Source: Chromobacterium paludis
Lineage (GTDB): Bacteria > Pseudomonadota > Gammaproteobacteria > Burkholderiales > Chromobacteriaceae
Length of the DNA: 64,000 nt
Assembly: GCF_008275125.1 (NCBI RefSeq)
Contig: NZ_CP043473.1
Location: 1,488,001 to 1,552,000, forward strand
Reading direction: 5' to 3'
Positions 7,854 to 17,123 of this stretch are shown in pieces. The translations under genes were made by a program, and so were the position numbers. The notes beneath the pieces are model-generated. The model saw only the letters and a program-made list of their open reading frames with translations, searched no databases and had not been told where the DNA came from. Every line of letters begins with the position of its first letter. Positions within the stretch are counted from its first letter, which is position 1.

Positions 7854-9140
7854 ATGAAATACCTCATTTTCCCGCAAAGACTTTCCGCCCTGCCCCATAT
7901 CGGCAAATGGCTGCTGTTGTCCGCGCTTGTCGCCGCGCTGGCCGGCAGCGCCTCCGCCATCTTTCTGTTCTGGGTGGATTGGGCCACGCAGACCCGCCTG
8001 AGCCACGCCTGGCTGATTTGGCTGCTGCCGCTGGCAGGCTTCGCCGTCGGCATGGCCTATCACCTGCTGGGCCGGGAGGTGGAGGCCGGCAACAATCTGC
8101 TGATAGACGAAATCCACGATCCCAAGAAAACCATTCCCCTGCGCATGGCGCCGTTGGTGCTGATCGGCACCGTGGCCACCCATCTATGCGGCGGCTCCGC
8201 CGGGCGCGAGGGGACGGCGGTGCAGATGGGCGGCGCCCTGGCCGATCAGGTTCACAAATGGTTGCCGCTGAAGCCGGATGACAGACGGCTACTGCTGATG
8301 GCCGGCATCAGCGCCGGCTTCGCCTCAGTGTTCGGCACGCCGCTGGCCGGCGCCATCTTCGGATTGGAAGTGCTGGCCATGGGGCGCCTGCGCTACGACG
8401 CCATCCTCCCCTGCCTGGCGGCCGCCGCGCTGGGGGATCAAGTCAGCCTGTCATGGGGCGTGCAACACGCTCATTACCGCATCCCCTTCATCCCTTCGCC
8501 CACACTCTGGGGGCTGGCGGCAGCGGTGCTGGCCGGCGCGATGTTCGGACTGACGGGCAAGCTTTTTGCCGAGTCCGTGCATGCCGTGTCCGGCGGGCTC
8601 AAGCGCCTGATCGCGTTCCCACCGCTGCGGCCGCTGCTGGGCGGCGCCGTGGTCGCGCTCGCCGCCGCGTGGATTCACGCGGACGCCTACCTGGGCCTGG
8701 GCGTGCCGACGATCGTTTCCGCTTTCCAGCAGCCGCTGCCGGCTTACGACTTCGCCGGCAAGCTGGCCTTCACCGTGACCACCCTGGGATCCGGCTTCAA
8801 GGGCGGCGAGGTGACGCCGCTGTTTTACATCGGCGCGACCCTGGGCAATGCGCTGTCGCCCATTCTGCATCTGCCGTTTCCGCTATTGGCCGGCATGGGA
8901 TTTGTCGCCGTGTTCGCCGGCGCGGCCAATACCCCACTGGCTTCAACGGTGATGGCGATGGAGCTGTTCGGTCCGGAAATCGGCGTTTACGCCGGATTGG
9001 CCTGCGTGGTCAGCTACTTGTGCTCCGGCCATTCCGGCATCTACCGGGCGCAGCGCGTGGGCGTCGCCAAGCGCCGCGGCGTGCCGGAAAACATCCGCCT
9101 GGCGGAGTGGCCGGCCTTGCGTGACGGACGCTCGGACTAG
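7854..9140 (+). CDS. CLC-family fluoride/proton antiporter
   Basis: A 428-residue integral membrane protein of the CLC fold. Instead of the chloride-type GREGP it has GREGT at 117-121 (gating Glu119), and instead of GxFxP it has GSGFKGGE at 312-319. These changes mark the CLC-F branch, which exports fluoride in exchange for protons. The fluoride riboswitch just upstream agrees. I start at the ATG at 7854 because the frame's earlier ATG at 7761 lies inside the riboswitch. The Shine-Dalgarno sequence is weak (TTGGA). The last four bases overlap the convergent gene's end. Databases usually name such proteins voltage-gated chloride channels. Confidence 0.9.
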   Translation: MKYLIFPQRLSALPHIGKWLLLSALVAALAGSASAIFLFWVDWATQTRLSHAWLIWLLPLAGFAVGMAYHLLGREVEAGNNLLIDEIHDPKKTIPLRMAPLVLIGTVATHLCGGSAGREGTAVQMGGALADQVHKWLPLKPDDRRLLLMAGISAGFASVFGTPLAGAIFGLEVLAMGRLRYDAILPCLAAAALGDQVSLSWGVQHAHYRIPFIPSPTLWGLAAAVLAGAMFGLTGKLFAESVHAVSGGLKRLIAFPPLRPLLGGAVVALAAAWIHADAYLGLGVPTIVSAFQQPLPAYDFAGKLAFTVTTLGSGFKGGEVTPLFYIGATLGNALSPILHLPFPLLAGMGFVAVFAGAANTPLASTVMAMELFGPEIGVYAGLACVVSYLCSGHSGIYRAQRVGVAKRRGVPENIRLAEWPALRDGRSD

Positions 9141-9916
9141 CGAATCGGTCCGGGCGGCAGGCCTATCATTTTCATCTCAAGCGGCGCCGCATCGCGCGGC
9201 AGCCACTTGTTGTAGATGCGCTTGAAGGTGCCGTCTTTCTTGATGGCGGAGAAGCCGTCTTGCCAGCGCCTCACCTCCTCCGCCGTCGTGCCGCGGGAAA
9301 ATGCAAGATACAGCTCAAGCGACTCCAGCACGCGCACCACTTCCACCGCATCGGCAGGCTTATGAATGTCCTTGAGCACCGACGCGACGACGAAACCGCC
9401 CTCCACCCACATGTCGTAGCGGCCCAAGAGCAGCTTCTGGGCCGTGATTTGCGGCGTGGGCGCCAGATCCACCTCGACGAAGCCCGCGGCGGAGGCGGCG
9501 TCGGCGAAGATGCTGCCGCGATAGGCGCCTACGGGGCGCTGATAAATGCCCGCCCCCAGGGCCAGCAGCTTTTTGGCCTCCCCCTTGCGCGCCAGCAACA
9601 CCGTCTGCGAAACCGCGATCGGCCCCAGCAGCGTCATCTGCCTCTCTCTGGCATCGCTGCGCCCCACCGTGAACAGCATCACATCGGGAAGGGTCAGCAA
9701 CTCCTTGTAGCCGCGCGCCCACGGCACTACCTCGATGGAGCTGTTGTCGTGGATGCGCGCCTGGATTGCCCGCACCACCTCCACGGCCATGCCGTCGGCC
9801 ACGCCATTGTGCTGAAAGGTGATTGGCGGCCAGTCTTCGGTGTAAATGGTCAAGGCGCTCGCCGGCGCTGCCAGCGTGAGGCCCCATAACAAAAGCGCGA
9901 ACATTCCGCAGCGCAT
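9137..9916 (-). CDS. Periplasmic solute-binding protein, SBP_bac_3 type (orphan)
   Basis: A 259-residue protein with a signal peptide (about residues 1-21, cut after ASA) followed by a type II periplasmic binding fold of the amino-acid-binding family (LTIYTEDWPPITFQHNG, then a lobe with VEGGFVVASVL). The ligand is unknown. No permease or ATPase is nearby; the neighbours are a fluoride exporter (convergent, four-base overlap) and fbp (divergent). It is one of four similar orphan proteins in this window. Orphan members may deliver ligand to a distant transporter or serve as sensors. Confidence 0.8.
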   Translation of the reverse strand: MRCGMFALLLWGLTLAAPASALTIYTEDWPPITFQHNGVADGMAVEVVRAIQARIHDNSSIEVVPWARGYKELLTLPDVMLFTVGRSDARERQMTLLGPIAVSQTVLLARKGEAKKLLALGAGIYQRPVGAYRGSIFADAASAAGFVEVDLAPTPQITAQKLLLGRYDMWVEGGFVVASVLKDIHKPADAVEVVRVLESLELYLAFSRGTTAEEVRRWQDGFSAIKKDGTFKRIYNKWLPRDAAPLEMKMIGLPPGPIR

Positions 9917-10056
9917 GGCATGCTCCTACGCAGAATTACTCTCTTCTTGATAGTCCTCGCCGCGCGCCCATGCAGGCATATCCGCTATAATCCCGCATTG
10001 TGAAGCCAATCCAACGGCATTATCATTCGCGCACCTATCCATTCCAAAGGAAAGTC

Positions 10057-11064
10057 ATGAGCCGTATCACCCTCTCCCGATTCCTGATCGAACAGCAGCG
10101 CAAAGCGGGCACGCTGCCGCCCGAACTGCGTCTGCTGATCGAGACCGTCGGCCGCGCCTGCAAGGCCATCAGCTACTCGGTGAACAAAGGCGCATTGGCT
10201 GGCGTGCTGGGCGAGGCCGGCACCGGCAACATCCAGGGCGAGGCGCAGAAGAAGCTTGACGTCATCGCCAACGATTACCTGCTGGACGCCAATGAATGGG
10301 GCGGCAGCTTGGCTGCCATGGCCTCTGAGGAAATGGAGCTGCCCTATCACATTCCGGGCGAATACCCCAAGGGCGAATACCTGTTGCTGTTCGATCCGCT
10401 GGACGGCTCTTCCAATATCGACGTCAACATCTCCATCGGCACCATCTTCTCCATCCTGCGCTGCCCGGAAGGCGTGACGCAGCCGACCGAGCATGACTTC
10501 ATGCAGCCCGGCACGCATCAAGTGGCCGCCGGCTATACCGTGTATGGCCCGCAAACCCTGCTGGTGCTGACCTTCGGCAGCGGCGTGCACGGCTTCACGC
10601 TGGACCGCGAGCAAGGCTCTTTCGTGCTGACTCATCCGGACATGCGCGTGCCGGAGCAAACCAGCGAGTTCGCCATCAATATGTCCAATATGCGGCACTG
10701 GGAGGCGCCGGTGCGCCGCTATGTCGAGGAGCTGCTGGCAGGCAAGACCGGCCCGCGCGCGCGCGACTTCAATATGCGCTGGGTGGCTTCCATGGTGGCC
10801 GAAGTGCACCGCATCCTGACTCGCGGCGGCATCTTCATGTATCCCAAGGATGCGCGCGACCCATCCAAGGCCGGCAAGCTGCGCCTGATGTACGAAGGCA
10901 ACCCGATGGCCTTTGTGGTGGAACAAGCCGGCGGCGCGGCCACCAACGGCCATCAACGCATCATGGACATCCAGCCGACCAAGCTGCATGAGCGCGTGGC
11001 CGTTTTCCTTGGCTCCAAGCAGGAAGTGGAGCGCGTCACGCGCTACCACCAAGAATCGGTCTGA
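10057..11064 (+). CDS. fbp: Fructose-1,6-bisphosphatase class I
   Basis: A 335-residue cytoplasmic enzyme that hydrolyses fructose 1,6-bisphosphate to fructose 6-phosphate, the committed step of gluconeogenesis. The metal-binding motif [12 protein letters not shown] is intact near residues 112-123, preceded by SEEMELP. Length and motifs match the class I family. I start at 10057 ([14 protein letters not shown]) because a good ribosome-binding site, AAAGGAAA, sits just before it. A strong terminator follows, so the gene stands alone. Confidence 0.96.
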   Translation: MSRITLSRFLIEQQRKAGTLPPELRLLIETVGRACKAISYSVNKGALAGVLGEAGTGNIQGEAQKKLDVIANDYLLDANEWGGSLAAMASEEMELPYHIPGEYPKGEYLLLFDPLDGSSNIDVNISIGTIFSILRCPEGVTQPTEHDFMQPGTHQVAAGYTVYGPQTLLVLTFGSGVHGFTLDREQGSFVLTHPDMRVPEQTSEFAINMSNMRHWEAPVRRYVEELLAGKTGPRARDFNMRWVASMVAEVHRILTRGGIFMYPKDARDPSKAGKLRLMYEGNPMAFVVEQAGGAATNGHQRIMDIQPTKLHERVAVFLGSKQEVERVTRYHQESV

Positions 11065-11086
11065 TCGGACCCGCAGGAAAATACCA

Positions 11087-11110
11087 GCCCGCCGCATAGC
11101 GGGCTTTTTT
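11087..11110 (+). terminator. Rho-independent terminator of fbp
   Basis: A GCCCGC/GCGGGC stem with a six-base loop is followed by six T, 23 bases after the fbp stop. The next 200 bases, to 11314, hold no gene; the only structure seen there is a GTTTGGC/GCCAAAC inverted repeat at 11135-11167. Confidence 0.9.
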
Positions 11111-11314
11111 CTGCCCGTCCCAAGCGCCATTGACGTTTGGCTAGGCGGCGTTTGCGCTACGCCAAACCCGCAAGGCCGGGCGCCTTTCGCGCCGCCCCTT
11201 CGCTGCTTCGCGCTGGCAGAAAATGAAATGCGGCGCGCGAAACGCCTTGATTCGTCTCAATACGCATCCCGGCGCGGCCGCTCAGCAAACGTCAGCAGCC
11301 CCTAAGCGCGGACA

Positions 11315-12178
11315 TCAAGGCGCGCGCGTCGATGGCGTAAACCACAACCGGCGATCCGACAAGGGCGTGTCGGGCGGCAAGGCCGGGTTAAGCAGCTCGA
11401 TCACACGCCGGCGCGGAAGATTGCCCCGCTCGATGCTGGCGCGGTTGTATTTCCAGAAAATGGCGTCAAAACTGCCGTCGTTCAGCATTTTCTCCAACCC
11501 GGCCTTGAGACGGCTGGCCAGCCGCGGCTCGGCCGGGCTGACGAAAAAATAGAACGGGTAGATCGCATGCAGCAGCAAATCCTGCTCCACGGCGATGCCC
11601 TGCTTGGCCAGTTGAAACGTTTGGTACTCCGTGAATATCTCGTTGACGCCGCGAGAATAGAAATCAAACCGTCCCGCCGTCAGCATTGCGAATAGCTTTT
11701 CATAAGGATCAATCCAGATGGTCAGCCCGGCATGGCGGCAGATCGGAATATCCCCCCAGCCCGGTCCCATGCCGAAAGTGAAATGCCTCAGATCGTCCAG
11801 TGTCTTTACCTGGGAAAAGCGCGCCTGATCGCCCGCGCGGATCAGGCCGATGCGATAGCCCAGCAAACCCTTGCTCAAGGGGATGCGGATCGGAATCAGC
11901 GCATGCTCGCGCTCCACTGACGTCGCGCTCCACACCACATTGACGCGCTTGCCCGATACCGCCTCCGCCAGATAGCGGGGTTCATTCATTTCGGCTTCCG
12001 GATGGCTCATCGCATAAGGGCCGTACTCCGGAATGGTTTTGTCCAGCGCGGTGCGCAGCAACTCTATGTATTGCTGATAGCGAGGCGCATCGCTGATGTA
12101 ACGCACCGCCATGACGTTGCCGGCACCGGCAAGGCGCGGGACCAACATCAGCCACAGCATAAGCATCCATGCGCGCAT
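11315..12178 (-). CDS. Periplasmic solute-binding-like protein (orphan)
   Basis: A 287-residue secreted protein with a signal peptide at about 1-19 (MRAWMLMLWLMLVPRLAGAG). The mature part is distantly like type II periplasmic binding proteins: VRYISDAPRYQQYIELLRTAL at the N-terminus and a YPFYFFVSPAEPRLASRLKAGL segment later. Its ligand is unknown. I start at 12178 because GGGAGAG precedes that ATG; longer in-frame starts run into the map promoter region. No transport genes accompany it. It diverges from map and converges with fbp. Confidence 0.75.
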   Translation of the reverse strand: MRAWMLMLWLMLVPRLAGAGNVMAVRYISDAPRYQQYIELLRTALDKTIPEYGPYAMSHPEAEMNEPRYLAEAVSGKRVNVVWSATSVEREHALIPIRIPLSKGLLGYRIGLIRAGDQARFSQVKTLDDLRHFTFGMGPGWGDIPICRHAGLTIWIDPYEKLFAMLTAGRFDFYSRGVNEIFTEYQTFQLAKQGIAVEQDLLLHAIYPFYFFVSPAEPRLASRLKAGLEKMLNDGSFDAIFWKYNRASIERGNLPRRRVIELLNPALPPDTPLSDRRLWFTPSTRAP

Positions 12179-12312
12179 CTTCACTCTCCCAGGCGGACCT
12201 TCCCGCACCAGTATAGAAAGCGCCGACGCCTGGCGGCGCGCTTGGCGTGTCCGTCGAGGCCACATTTTGCTAGAATTACGTCTCATTAGCCGATGAAAAC
12301 AGCAAGCCACCA

Positions 12313-13110
12313 ATGAGCATTCAAATCAAAGACGCGGCCGACATCGAGAAGATGCGCGTCGCAGGCAAACTCGCCTCGGAAGTCCTCGACTTCATTACCC
12401 CGCATATCAAGCCCGGCATCACCACCGAAGCCATAGACAAGCTGTGCCATGACTACATGGTCAACGTGCAGGGCACCATCCCCGCCCCGCTGAACTATGC
12501 GCCGGGCGGTCACAATCCCTATCCCAAGTCCATCTGCACTTCCGTCAACCACGTGATCTGCCACGGCATTCCCAACGACAAGGCGTTGAAGAATGGCGAC
12601 ATCGTCAACCTTGACATCACCGTGATCAAGGATGGCTACCACGGCGATACCAGCCGCATGTTCTACGTCGGCGACGTCAGCCCGCACGCCAAGCGCCTAT
12701 GCAAGATCACGTACGAGGCCATGTGGAAGGGCATAGAGAAGGTCAAACCGGGCGCCACGCTGGGCGACATCGGCTACGCCATTCAGCAGCATGCCGAAAG
12801 CGCCGGCTACAGCGTGGTGCAGGAGTTCTGCGGCCATGGCATCGGCAAGAAATTCCATGAGGAGCCGCAGATCCTGCATTACGGCCGCCCCGGCACCGGC
12901 TTGGAAATCCAGCCCGGCATGATTTTCACCATCGAGCCGATGATCAACCAGGGCAAGCGCCACCTGCGCATCCTGGCTGACGGCTGGACCGTGGTCACCA
13001 AAGACCGCAGCCTGTCCGCGCAATGGGAACATACCGTGCTGGTGACGGACAGCGGCTATGAGATCTTGACTCAATCCGCAGGCACGCCGGAAAAGCCCAG
13101 CTTCAAGTAA
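12313..13110 (+). CDS. map: Methionine aminopeptidase, type I
   Basis: A 265-residue enzyme that removes the initiator methionine from nascent proteins. The two-metal site is complete: Asp in NLDITV, Asp in HGDTSR, His in CGHGIG, Glu in FTIEPM and Glu in QWEHTV. There is no N-terminal zinc finger, as in bacterial type Ia enzymes. In many proteobacteria map lies beside rpsB; here it stands alone between an orphan binding protein and flagellin. The upstream ribosome-binding site is poor. Confidence 0.96.
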   Translation: MSIQIKDAADIEKMRVAGKLASEVLDFITPHIKPGITTEAIDKLCHDYMVNVQGTIPAPLNYAPGGHNPYPKSICTSVNHVICHGIPNDKALKNGDIVNLDITVIKDGYHGDTSRMFYVGDVSPHAKRLCKITYEAMWKGIEKVKPGATLGDIGYAIQQHAESAGYSVVQEFCGHGIGKKFHEEPQILHYGRPGTGLEIQPGMIFTIEPMINQGKRHLRILADGWTVVTKDRSLSAQWEHTVLVTDSGYEILTQSAGTPEKPSFK

Positions 13111-13269
13111 GCCTTGCGCCCCGCCCGCCGGCGCGGGGCGACGCCCCACTCCGGCTAAATTGTTGCTAATCATTGCATACCTTAAATTGATATTGCCGGT
13201 GCAAGCGATTGTTTCTAAACTAAGTAGGCGGTATTGCCCTGACGGCAGTCCGTTTGCGGGAGAGAGAAC

Positions 13270-14127
13270 ATGGCACTGACCGTCAACACCAATGTGGCCT
13301 CCTTGGCTGGCCAGTATCAGCTGGACAAGACCCAGCAGGCCACCAAGCAAACGCTAGCCAAGCTGGCATCCGGCAAGGCAGTGAACAGCGCGGCCGACAA
13401 TGCCGCCAACTTGGCCATCGCCCAGCAGTTGCAGGCGCAGATCAACGGCAACAATCAGGCCATCAACAACACCAACGACGGCGTGTCTCTCCTGCAAACC
13501 GCGGACTCCGCCGTCAGCCAGTTGCAAAGCAACAACCAACAGATTCAGGATCTGGCCATCCAGGCCGGCAATGGCGCCTTGAGCGCCAGCAATCGCCAGG
13601 CATTGCAACAGCAGGTCGATCAGCTGACCCAGGCCAACTCCCAGATTATCCAAAGCACCCAGTTCAACGGCACGCCGTTGCTGACCGGAGGCAACGGCAC
13701 CACGTTCCAGGTGGGGCCAAATGGCACGAGCTCCAATCAGATCACGGTTCCCGGGGTTGATTTGTCGGCCGCTCCGGGCTCCGGCGGACTCAATGCTTAC
13801 AACGCCAATTTGGCGGCAACCAAGACCATAGACATCACCACCCAGGCCAATGCGCTATCTGCGCAACAAAACCTGCAAAGCGATCAAAACACGCTCTCCT
13901 CGTATCGCACGACCCTGGGGGCGGCAAATAACAGCTTCGAGGCAGTCGTCAACAATCTGCAAAGCTCCAATCTGGCCACCCAGGCCGCAAACAGCCGCAT
14001 CAGCGATACGGACTATGCCGCCGCCACCGCCAAACTGGCTGCGCAACAGATACTGGGCCGCGCCGGCACGTCGGTGCTGGGTCAAGCCAACATCGCGCCG
14101 CAGGCCGCTCTTTCTTTGCTGGGCTAG
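13270..14127 (+). CDS. Flagellin
   Basis: A 285-residue flagellar filament subunit exported by the flagellar type III system. The conserved D0/D1 N-terminal helix (MALTVNTNVASLAGQYQL, then ASGKAVNSAADNAANLAIAQ) and C-terminal helix (RISDTDYAAATAKLAAQQIL, then GQANIAPQAALSLLG) are complete. The variable middle is very short, about residues 140-195. The start has a strong GGGAGAGAG ribosome-binding site. I found no convincing sigma-28 or sigma-54 promoter. No other flagellar gene is adjacent. The stop codon TAG lies within the CTAG target duplication of an IS element, so the coding sequence is unharmed but its original 3' flank is displaced by 1.3 kb. Confidence 0.95.
   Translation: MALTVNTNVASLAGQYQLDKTQQATKQTLAKLASGKAVNSAADNAANLAIAQQLQAQINGNNQAINNTNDGVSLLQTADSAVSQLQSNNQQIQDLAIQAGNGALSASNRQALQQQVDQLTQANSQIIQSTQFNGTPLLTGGNGTTFQVGPNGTSSNQITVPGVDLSAAPGSGGLNAYNANLAATKTIDITTQANALSAQQNLQSDQNTLSSYRTTLGAANNSFEAVVNNLQSSNLATQAANSRISDTDYAAATAKLAAQQILGRAGTSVLGQANIAPQAALSLLG
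14124..14127. repeat. IS target-site duplication, left copy (CTAG)
   Basis: CTAG precedes the left end of the IS and is repeated at 15439-15442. It fits the YTAR target used by IS5-group elements and contains the flagellin stop codon. Confidence 0.85.
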
Positions 14128-15438
14128 CAGGCCGTTGAAAAACACGTCGATCTTGCCCCAACCCATTTCCATATGAACAAAAATGGGCGGTTTCAGCGGG
14201 CAGAATGCCAATAAATCCGCTCTCTGCCTGGGTTTTCAGGCTGTTTGCCGGTTATCCGGCGATTTTGGGCGCAATACGCCCTATACATGCGATCCGCCCC
14301 AACAGCCGGACAGGCTGCCCATGCGGATCAGGTTATAGGTCGCAAACGCTAAAAAAGTTTGCCCGGCCAGTTTGGCCCGGCCGATCAGTTTGGTTTTGCG
14401 AAGGCCTCCGACGGTTTTCAGCCAGCCGAAGCATTCCTCGATCCGTTTGCGTCGCCGCTGGCTGATCGCGTAACCCTCATGGCGCGTGGTGCGGCTGTCG
14501 ATGGCGCTGCCGACACGCTTGCGCGCCACGTGCGGCGTGATGCCCAAGTCTCTGCAGCCGTTCACGAAAGCCGGCGTGTCATAGCCCTTGTCCGCGCCGA
14601 CGGTGCTGCCTTTCTTGGCATTGCGCAGCAACAGGTTCAGCGCTTCGATGTTTTCGGCGTGGCCATTGACCTCGGACACCGAGACGTCCACCACCAGACC
14701 GTTGCGGTTCTCGGTCAGGATATGGGCCATATGGCACAAGCGGCTGGCGTCGCCGGCGCTCTTGCGGGCCAGTCGCGCTTCCGGATCGGTTCGCGATTGA
14801 TGCGTCTGGTTGCTTCGCTTCTCACCCCGGAAATCGACGTCCGGGTTGCGCCCTGCGGGTGGGGAGGTGTCGTCATCCTTGTGAACAAAGCTTTTGTGCG
14901 AAGCCCAGGCATCGATCAGCGTGCCGTCGACGCTGAAATGTTCGTCGCTGGTGAGCTTGCCCCACTCGGCCAGGCTGCGTACGCGAATGAAGAAGGCGCG
15001 GGCGACGTCTTCGGTAAACAAGCGGTCGCGATTTTGCGAGAAGGTCGAGTGATCCCATACGCGGGCATCGGCGGAAAGGCCGACGAACCAGCGAAACAGC
15101 AGGTTGTAGTCCAGTTGCTCGACCAGCAGCCGCTCGGAGCGGATGGTGTAGAGCACTTGCAGCAGGGAGGCGCGCAGCAGATGTTCAGGCGGAATCGAAG
15201 GCCGCCCGACGCGGGAATATAAGCCGTCGAATACCTCATTCATCGAGCCGAGCACCAGGTCGACCATCTGGCGGATCTTGCGCAGCGGGTGATTGGCCGG
15301 GATGCGATCTTCCAGCTGGATGTAGCTGAACAGGCTCGTCTGACTGTCGTTGCGGACGCCTCTCATCGGGTGCTTTCGCGGTTCGTTGGATGTTGATGAT
15401 TATACCAAATGAATGGCTGTTGGTTTTTCAACGGCCTG
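14128..15438 (-). mobile_element. Complete IS5-family insertion sequence, 1311 bp
   Basis: Perfect 16-bp terminal inverted repeats, CAGGCCGTTGAAAAAC at 14128-14143 and its complement at 15423-15438, bound one intact transposase gene on the minus strand. A CTAG target duplication flanks both ends, so this is a clean transposition event. It sits directly after the flagellin stop codon. The two identical direct repeats and uninterrupted transposase suggest a recent insertion, though age cannot be measured from one copy. Confidence 0.95.
14281..15366 (-). CDS. IS5-family transposase (DDE type)
   Basis: A 361-residue transposase. The N-terminal DUF772-like DNA-binding region covers about residues 15-115 (RIPANHPLRKIRQMVD, then VWDHSTFSQNRDRL). 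The catalytic acidic residues are Asp in HFSVDGTLIDAWAS, Asp in GADKGYDTPAF and Glu in RRKRIEECFGWLK, the YREK-like end of the DDE core. No frameshift or stop interrupts it. It catalyses cut-and-paste movement of the element that encloses it. Confidence 0.95.
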   Translation of the reverse strand: MRGVRNDSQTSLFSYIQLEDRIPANHPLRKIRQMVDLVLGSMNEVFDGLYSRVGRPSIPPEHLLRASLLQVLYTIRSERLLVEQLDYNLLFRWFVGLSADARVWDHSTFSQNRDRLFTEDVARAFFIRVRSLAEWGKLTSDEHFSVDGTLIDAWASHKSFVHKDDDTSPPAGRNPDVDFRGEKRSNQTHQSRTDPEARLARKSAGDASRLCHMAHILTENRNGLVVDVSVSEVNGHAENIEALNLLLRNAKKGSTVGADKGYDTPAFVNGCRDLGITPHVARKRVGSAIDSRTTRHEGYAISQRRRKRIEECFGWLKTVGGLRKTKLIGRAKLAGQTFLAFATYNLIRMGSLSGCWGGSHV

Positions 15439-15442
15439 CTAG
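15439..15442. repeat. IS target-site duplication, right copy (CTAG)
   Basis: The second copy of the four-base duplication. Removing the IS and one copy rejoins the flagellin stop to the sequence TGTGATTATTTC that originally followed it. Confidence 0.85.
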
Positions 15443-15459
15443 TGTGATTATTTCAAAAG

Positions 15460-15489
15460 TTCCTTTTATTTTGAAATAAATAAAAGGAA
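15460..15489. terminator. AT-rich hairpin, possibly the displaced flagellin terminator
   Basis: TTCCTTTTATTT and AAATAAAAGGAA form a perfect 12-bp stem with a six-base loop. Before the IS arrived it would have begun 21 bases after the flagellin stop. It is poor in G and C and has only a short T-run after it (CTCTTTT), so its strength as a terminator is doubtful. Confidence 0.45.
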
Positions 15490-15601
15490 TTCACTCTTTT
15501 AAAGACGCAAAGCTTCAATTAACATCGAGCAATGAATCCAGTACGGATTTATCCAAATGGGCACCCGAGCGGTGCCCTTTGTTCATCTGCCGGGAGCTCA
15601 T

Positions 15602-16006
15602 ATGTCGATTCCACCCCCTATCATCGTTTCCTCGCTGGATTACGAGCGCCTCTTCCGATTGCTGTCCACCTGCGAATACGGTCACCCCGTAGCGCCAGGC
15701 CTGGAAGCGGAGCTGGAACGGGCCGATATATTCGAGCCGCCCGCGATGCCGCCCGATGTGGTCACGATGAATAGCACGGCGCGGGTGCAATTGGAGGGCG
15801 AGGAACCGAAACTGCTGACCTTGGTATACCCACGCGACGCCGATGGCGCTCAGAACCGCATTTCGGTGTTGGCGCCGATTGGCGCGGCCTTGCTGGGTCT
15901 GTCTGCCGGGCAGCGCATAGAATGGCCGACCCCAGCGGGCATGGCCACGCTCAAAGTGCTTGAGGTCACTCGGCAGCCGGAAGCCTGCGGCGATCTCCAT
16001 CGCTGA
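15602..16006 (+). CDS. rnk: Nucleoside diphosphate kinase regulator (Rnk-like)
   Basis: A 134-residue protein of the GreA/Rnk family. The N-terminal coiled region is short (DYERLFRLL, then GHPVAPGLEAELERADIF) and the C-terminal FKBP-like domain is present (VTMNSTARVQLEG, VYPRDADGAQNRISVLAPIG). Rnk proteins bind RNA polymerase and are linked to nucleotide pool control; the short coiled coil separates them from GreA. I start at the ATG at 15602, after CGGGAGCT. It is convergent with the HD-GYP gene, with only 13 bases between stops. Confidence 0.85.
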   Translation: MSIPPPIIVSSLDYERLFRLLSTCEYGHPVAPGLEAELERADIFEPPAMPPDVVTMNSTARVQLEGEEPKLLTLVYPRDADGAQNRISVLAPIGAALLGLSAGQRIEWPTPAGMATLKVLEVTRQPEACGDLHR

Positions 16007-16019
16007 CACCCGTGCCAGT

Positions 16020-17123
16020 CTAATCGGCGTCAGCGTATAGCAGGGCGATCTGCTGGAACTGATCGGCGATTTGCAGGAAAGCGTTGACGACATCCGGATC
16101 AAAATGCCGGCCACTGCCCTCCTTTATCATGGCCAGCGCCTGCTCGTGAGGAAAGGGGGGCTTGTAAACCCGTCTTGAGATCAGGGCGTCATAGACGTCC
16201 GCCACAGCCATCAACCTGGCCGACAAGGGAATCTGCTCGCCCTTGTATCCCTCGGGATAGCCGCTGCCATCCCACTTTTCCTGATGCGAATGCGCAATTT
16301 CACGCGCCAAACGCAGGAAATTGCTAGGACCGTCCAGCAGGCGCTCCGCGCTGGCTATGGCGTCGCGCCCCATCACGGTGTGGGTTTTCATGATTTCAAA
16401 CTCATCCGGCGTCAACGGTCCCGGCTTCAGCAAGATATGATCTGGAATCCCCACCTTGCCGATGTCGTGCAGCGGCGCAGACTTATAGAGCAGTTCGACC
16501 GTTTCGTCGTCCAGCTCGGCTCGGTAGCGAGGGTGGTTGCGCAACTCCACCGCCAATGCGCGCACATAATTTTGCGTACGCCGCAGATGGTTGCCGGTTT
16601 CGTGGTCGCGTGTTTCCGCCAACGCCGCCATCATCATGATGGTAACGTCTTGGATTACTTGCACCTCTCGGGTGCGTCTTTCCACCTCTGCCTGCAGAAA
16701 TGCCGCCTTGTCTCGCAAGAAGTCCGCAGCGGCCTTGAGCCGCATGTGTGTTTGCAGCCGGGCCAGCACAATAGGAGGCGAAATGGGCTTGACGATGTAG
16801 TCCGCCGCGCCGGCGTCGAACCCAGCCTGCTCCTCCTCGCCCTCTCCGCGTCCGGTCAAGAAGATGACGGGAATGTCCGTTGTCCGCGCATCGGCCTTCA
16901 GCCGTCTACAGACTTCATAGCCACCCATGCCCGGCAGCATCACATCCAGCAGCACCAGATCCGGGGGCGCTTCGCCCATGGCGAGCTGCAGCGCCCTTTC
17001 GCCGCTATTGGCAACCAATACTCGGTAACTGTCCTTGAGCAGGCCGTACATCTGGGTCAGGCACTCTGGCGCATCGTCCACTATCAGTATGGCGCGCATG
17101 GACTCTTTCATGGCATTGCTCAT
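16020..17123 (-). CDS. Response regulator with HD-GYP phosphodiesterase domain
   Basis: A 367-residue two-domain protein. A receiver domain lies at about 10-125 ([10 protein letters not shown]; phospho-acceptor Asp in [16 protein letters not shown]). After a linker helix, an HD-GYP domain covers about 160-350: [14 protein letters not shown], the [10 protein letters not shown] pair, [15 protein letters not shown] and [10 protein letters not shown] are intact. Such proteins hydrolyse the second messenger cyclic di-GMP. Its ATG overlaps the stop of the hybrid kinase by four bases, so it is most likely the kinase's output partner. The targets could include motility or biofilm, but no such gene is beside it. 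Confidence 0.92.
   Translation of the reverse strand: MSNAMKESMRAILIVDDAPECLTQMYGLLKDSYRVLVANSGERALQLAMGEAPPDLVLLDVMLPGMGGYEVCRRLKADARTTDIPVIFLTGRGEGEEEQAGFDAGAADYIVKPISPPIVLARLQTHMRLKAAADFLRDKAAFLQAEVERRTREVQVIQDVTIMMMAALAETRDHETGNHLRRTQNYVRALAVELRNHPRYRAELDDETVELLYKSAPLHDIGKVGIPDHILLKPGPLTPDEFEIMKTHTVMGRDAIASAERLLDGPSNFLRLAREIAHSHQEKWDGSGYPEGYKGEQIPLSARLMAVADVYDALISRRVYKPPFPHEQALAMIKEGSGRHFDPDVVNAFLQIADQFQQIALLYADAD

Noticed and set aside
11111..11314. tRNA or small RNA after fbp
   Set aside because: Only a GTTTGGC/GCCAAAC repeat is seen; there is no tRNA-like fold, promoter box or terminator.
13141..13269. Sigma-28 promoter for flagellin
   Set aside because: Several TAAA sequences occur, but none has a GCCGATAA-like box at the right distance, so I do not call it.
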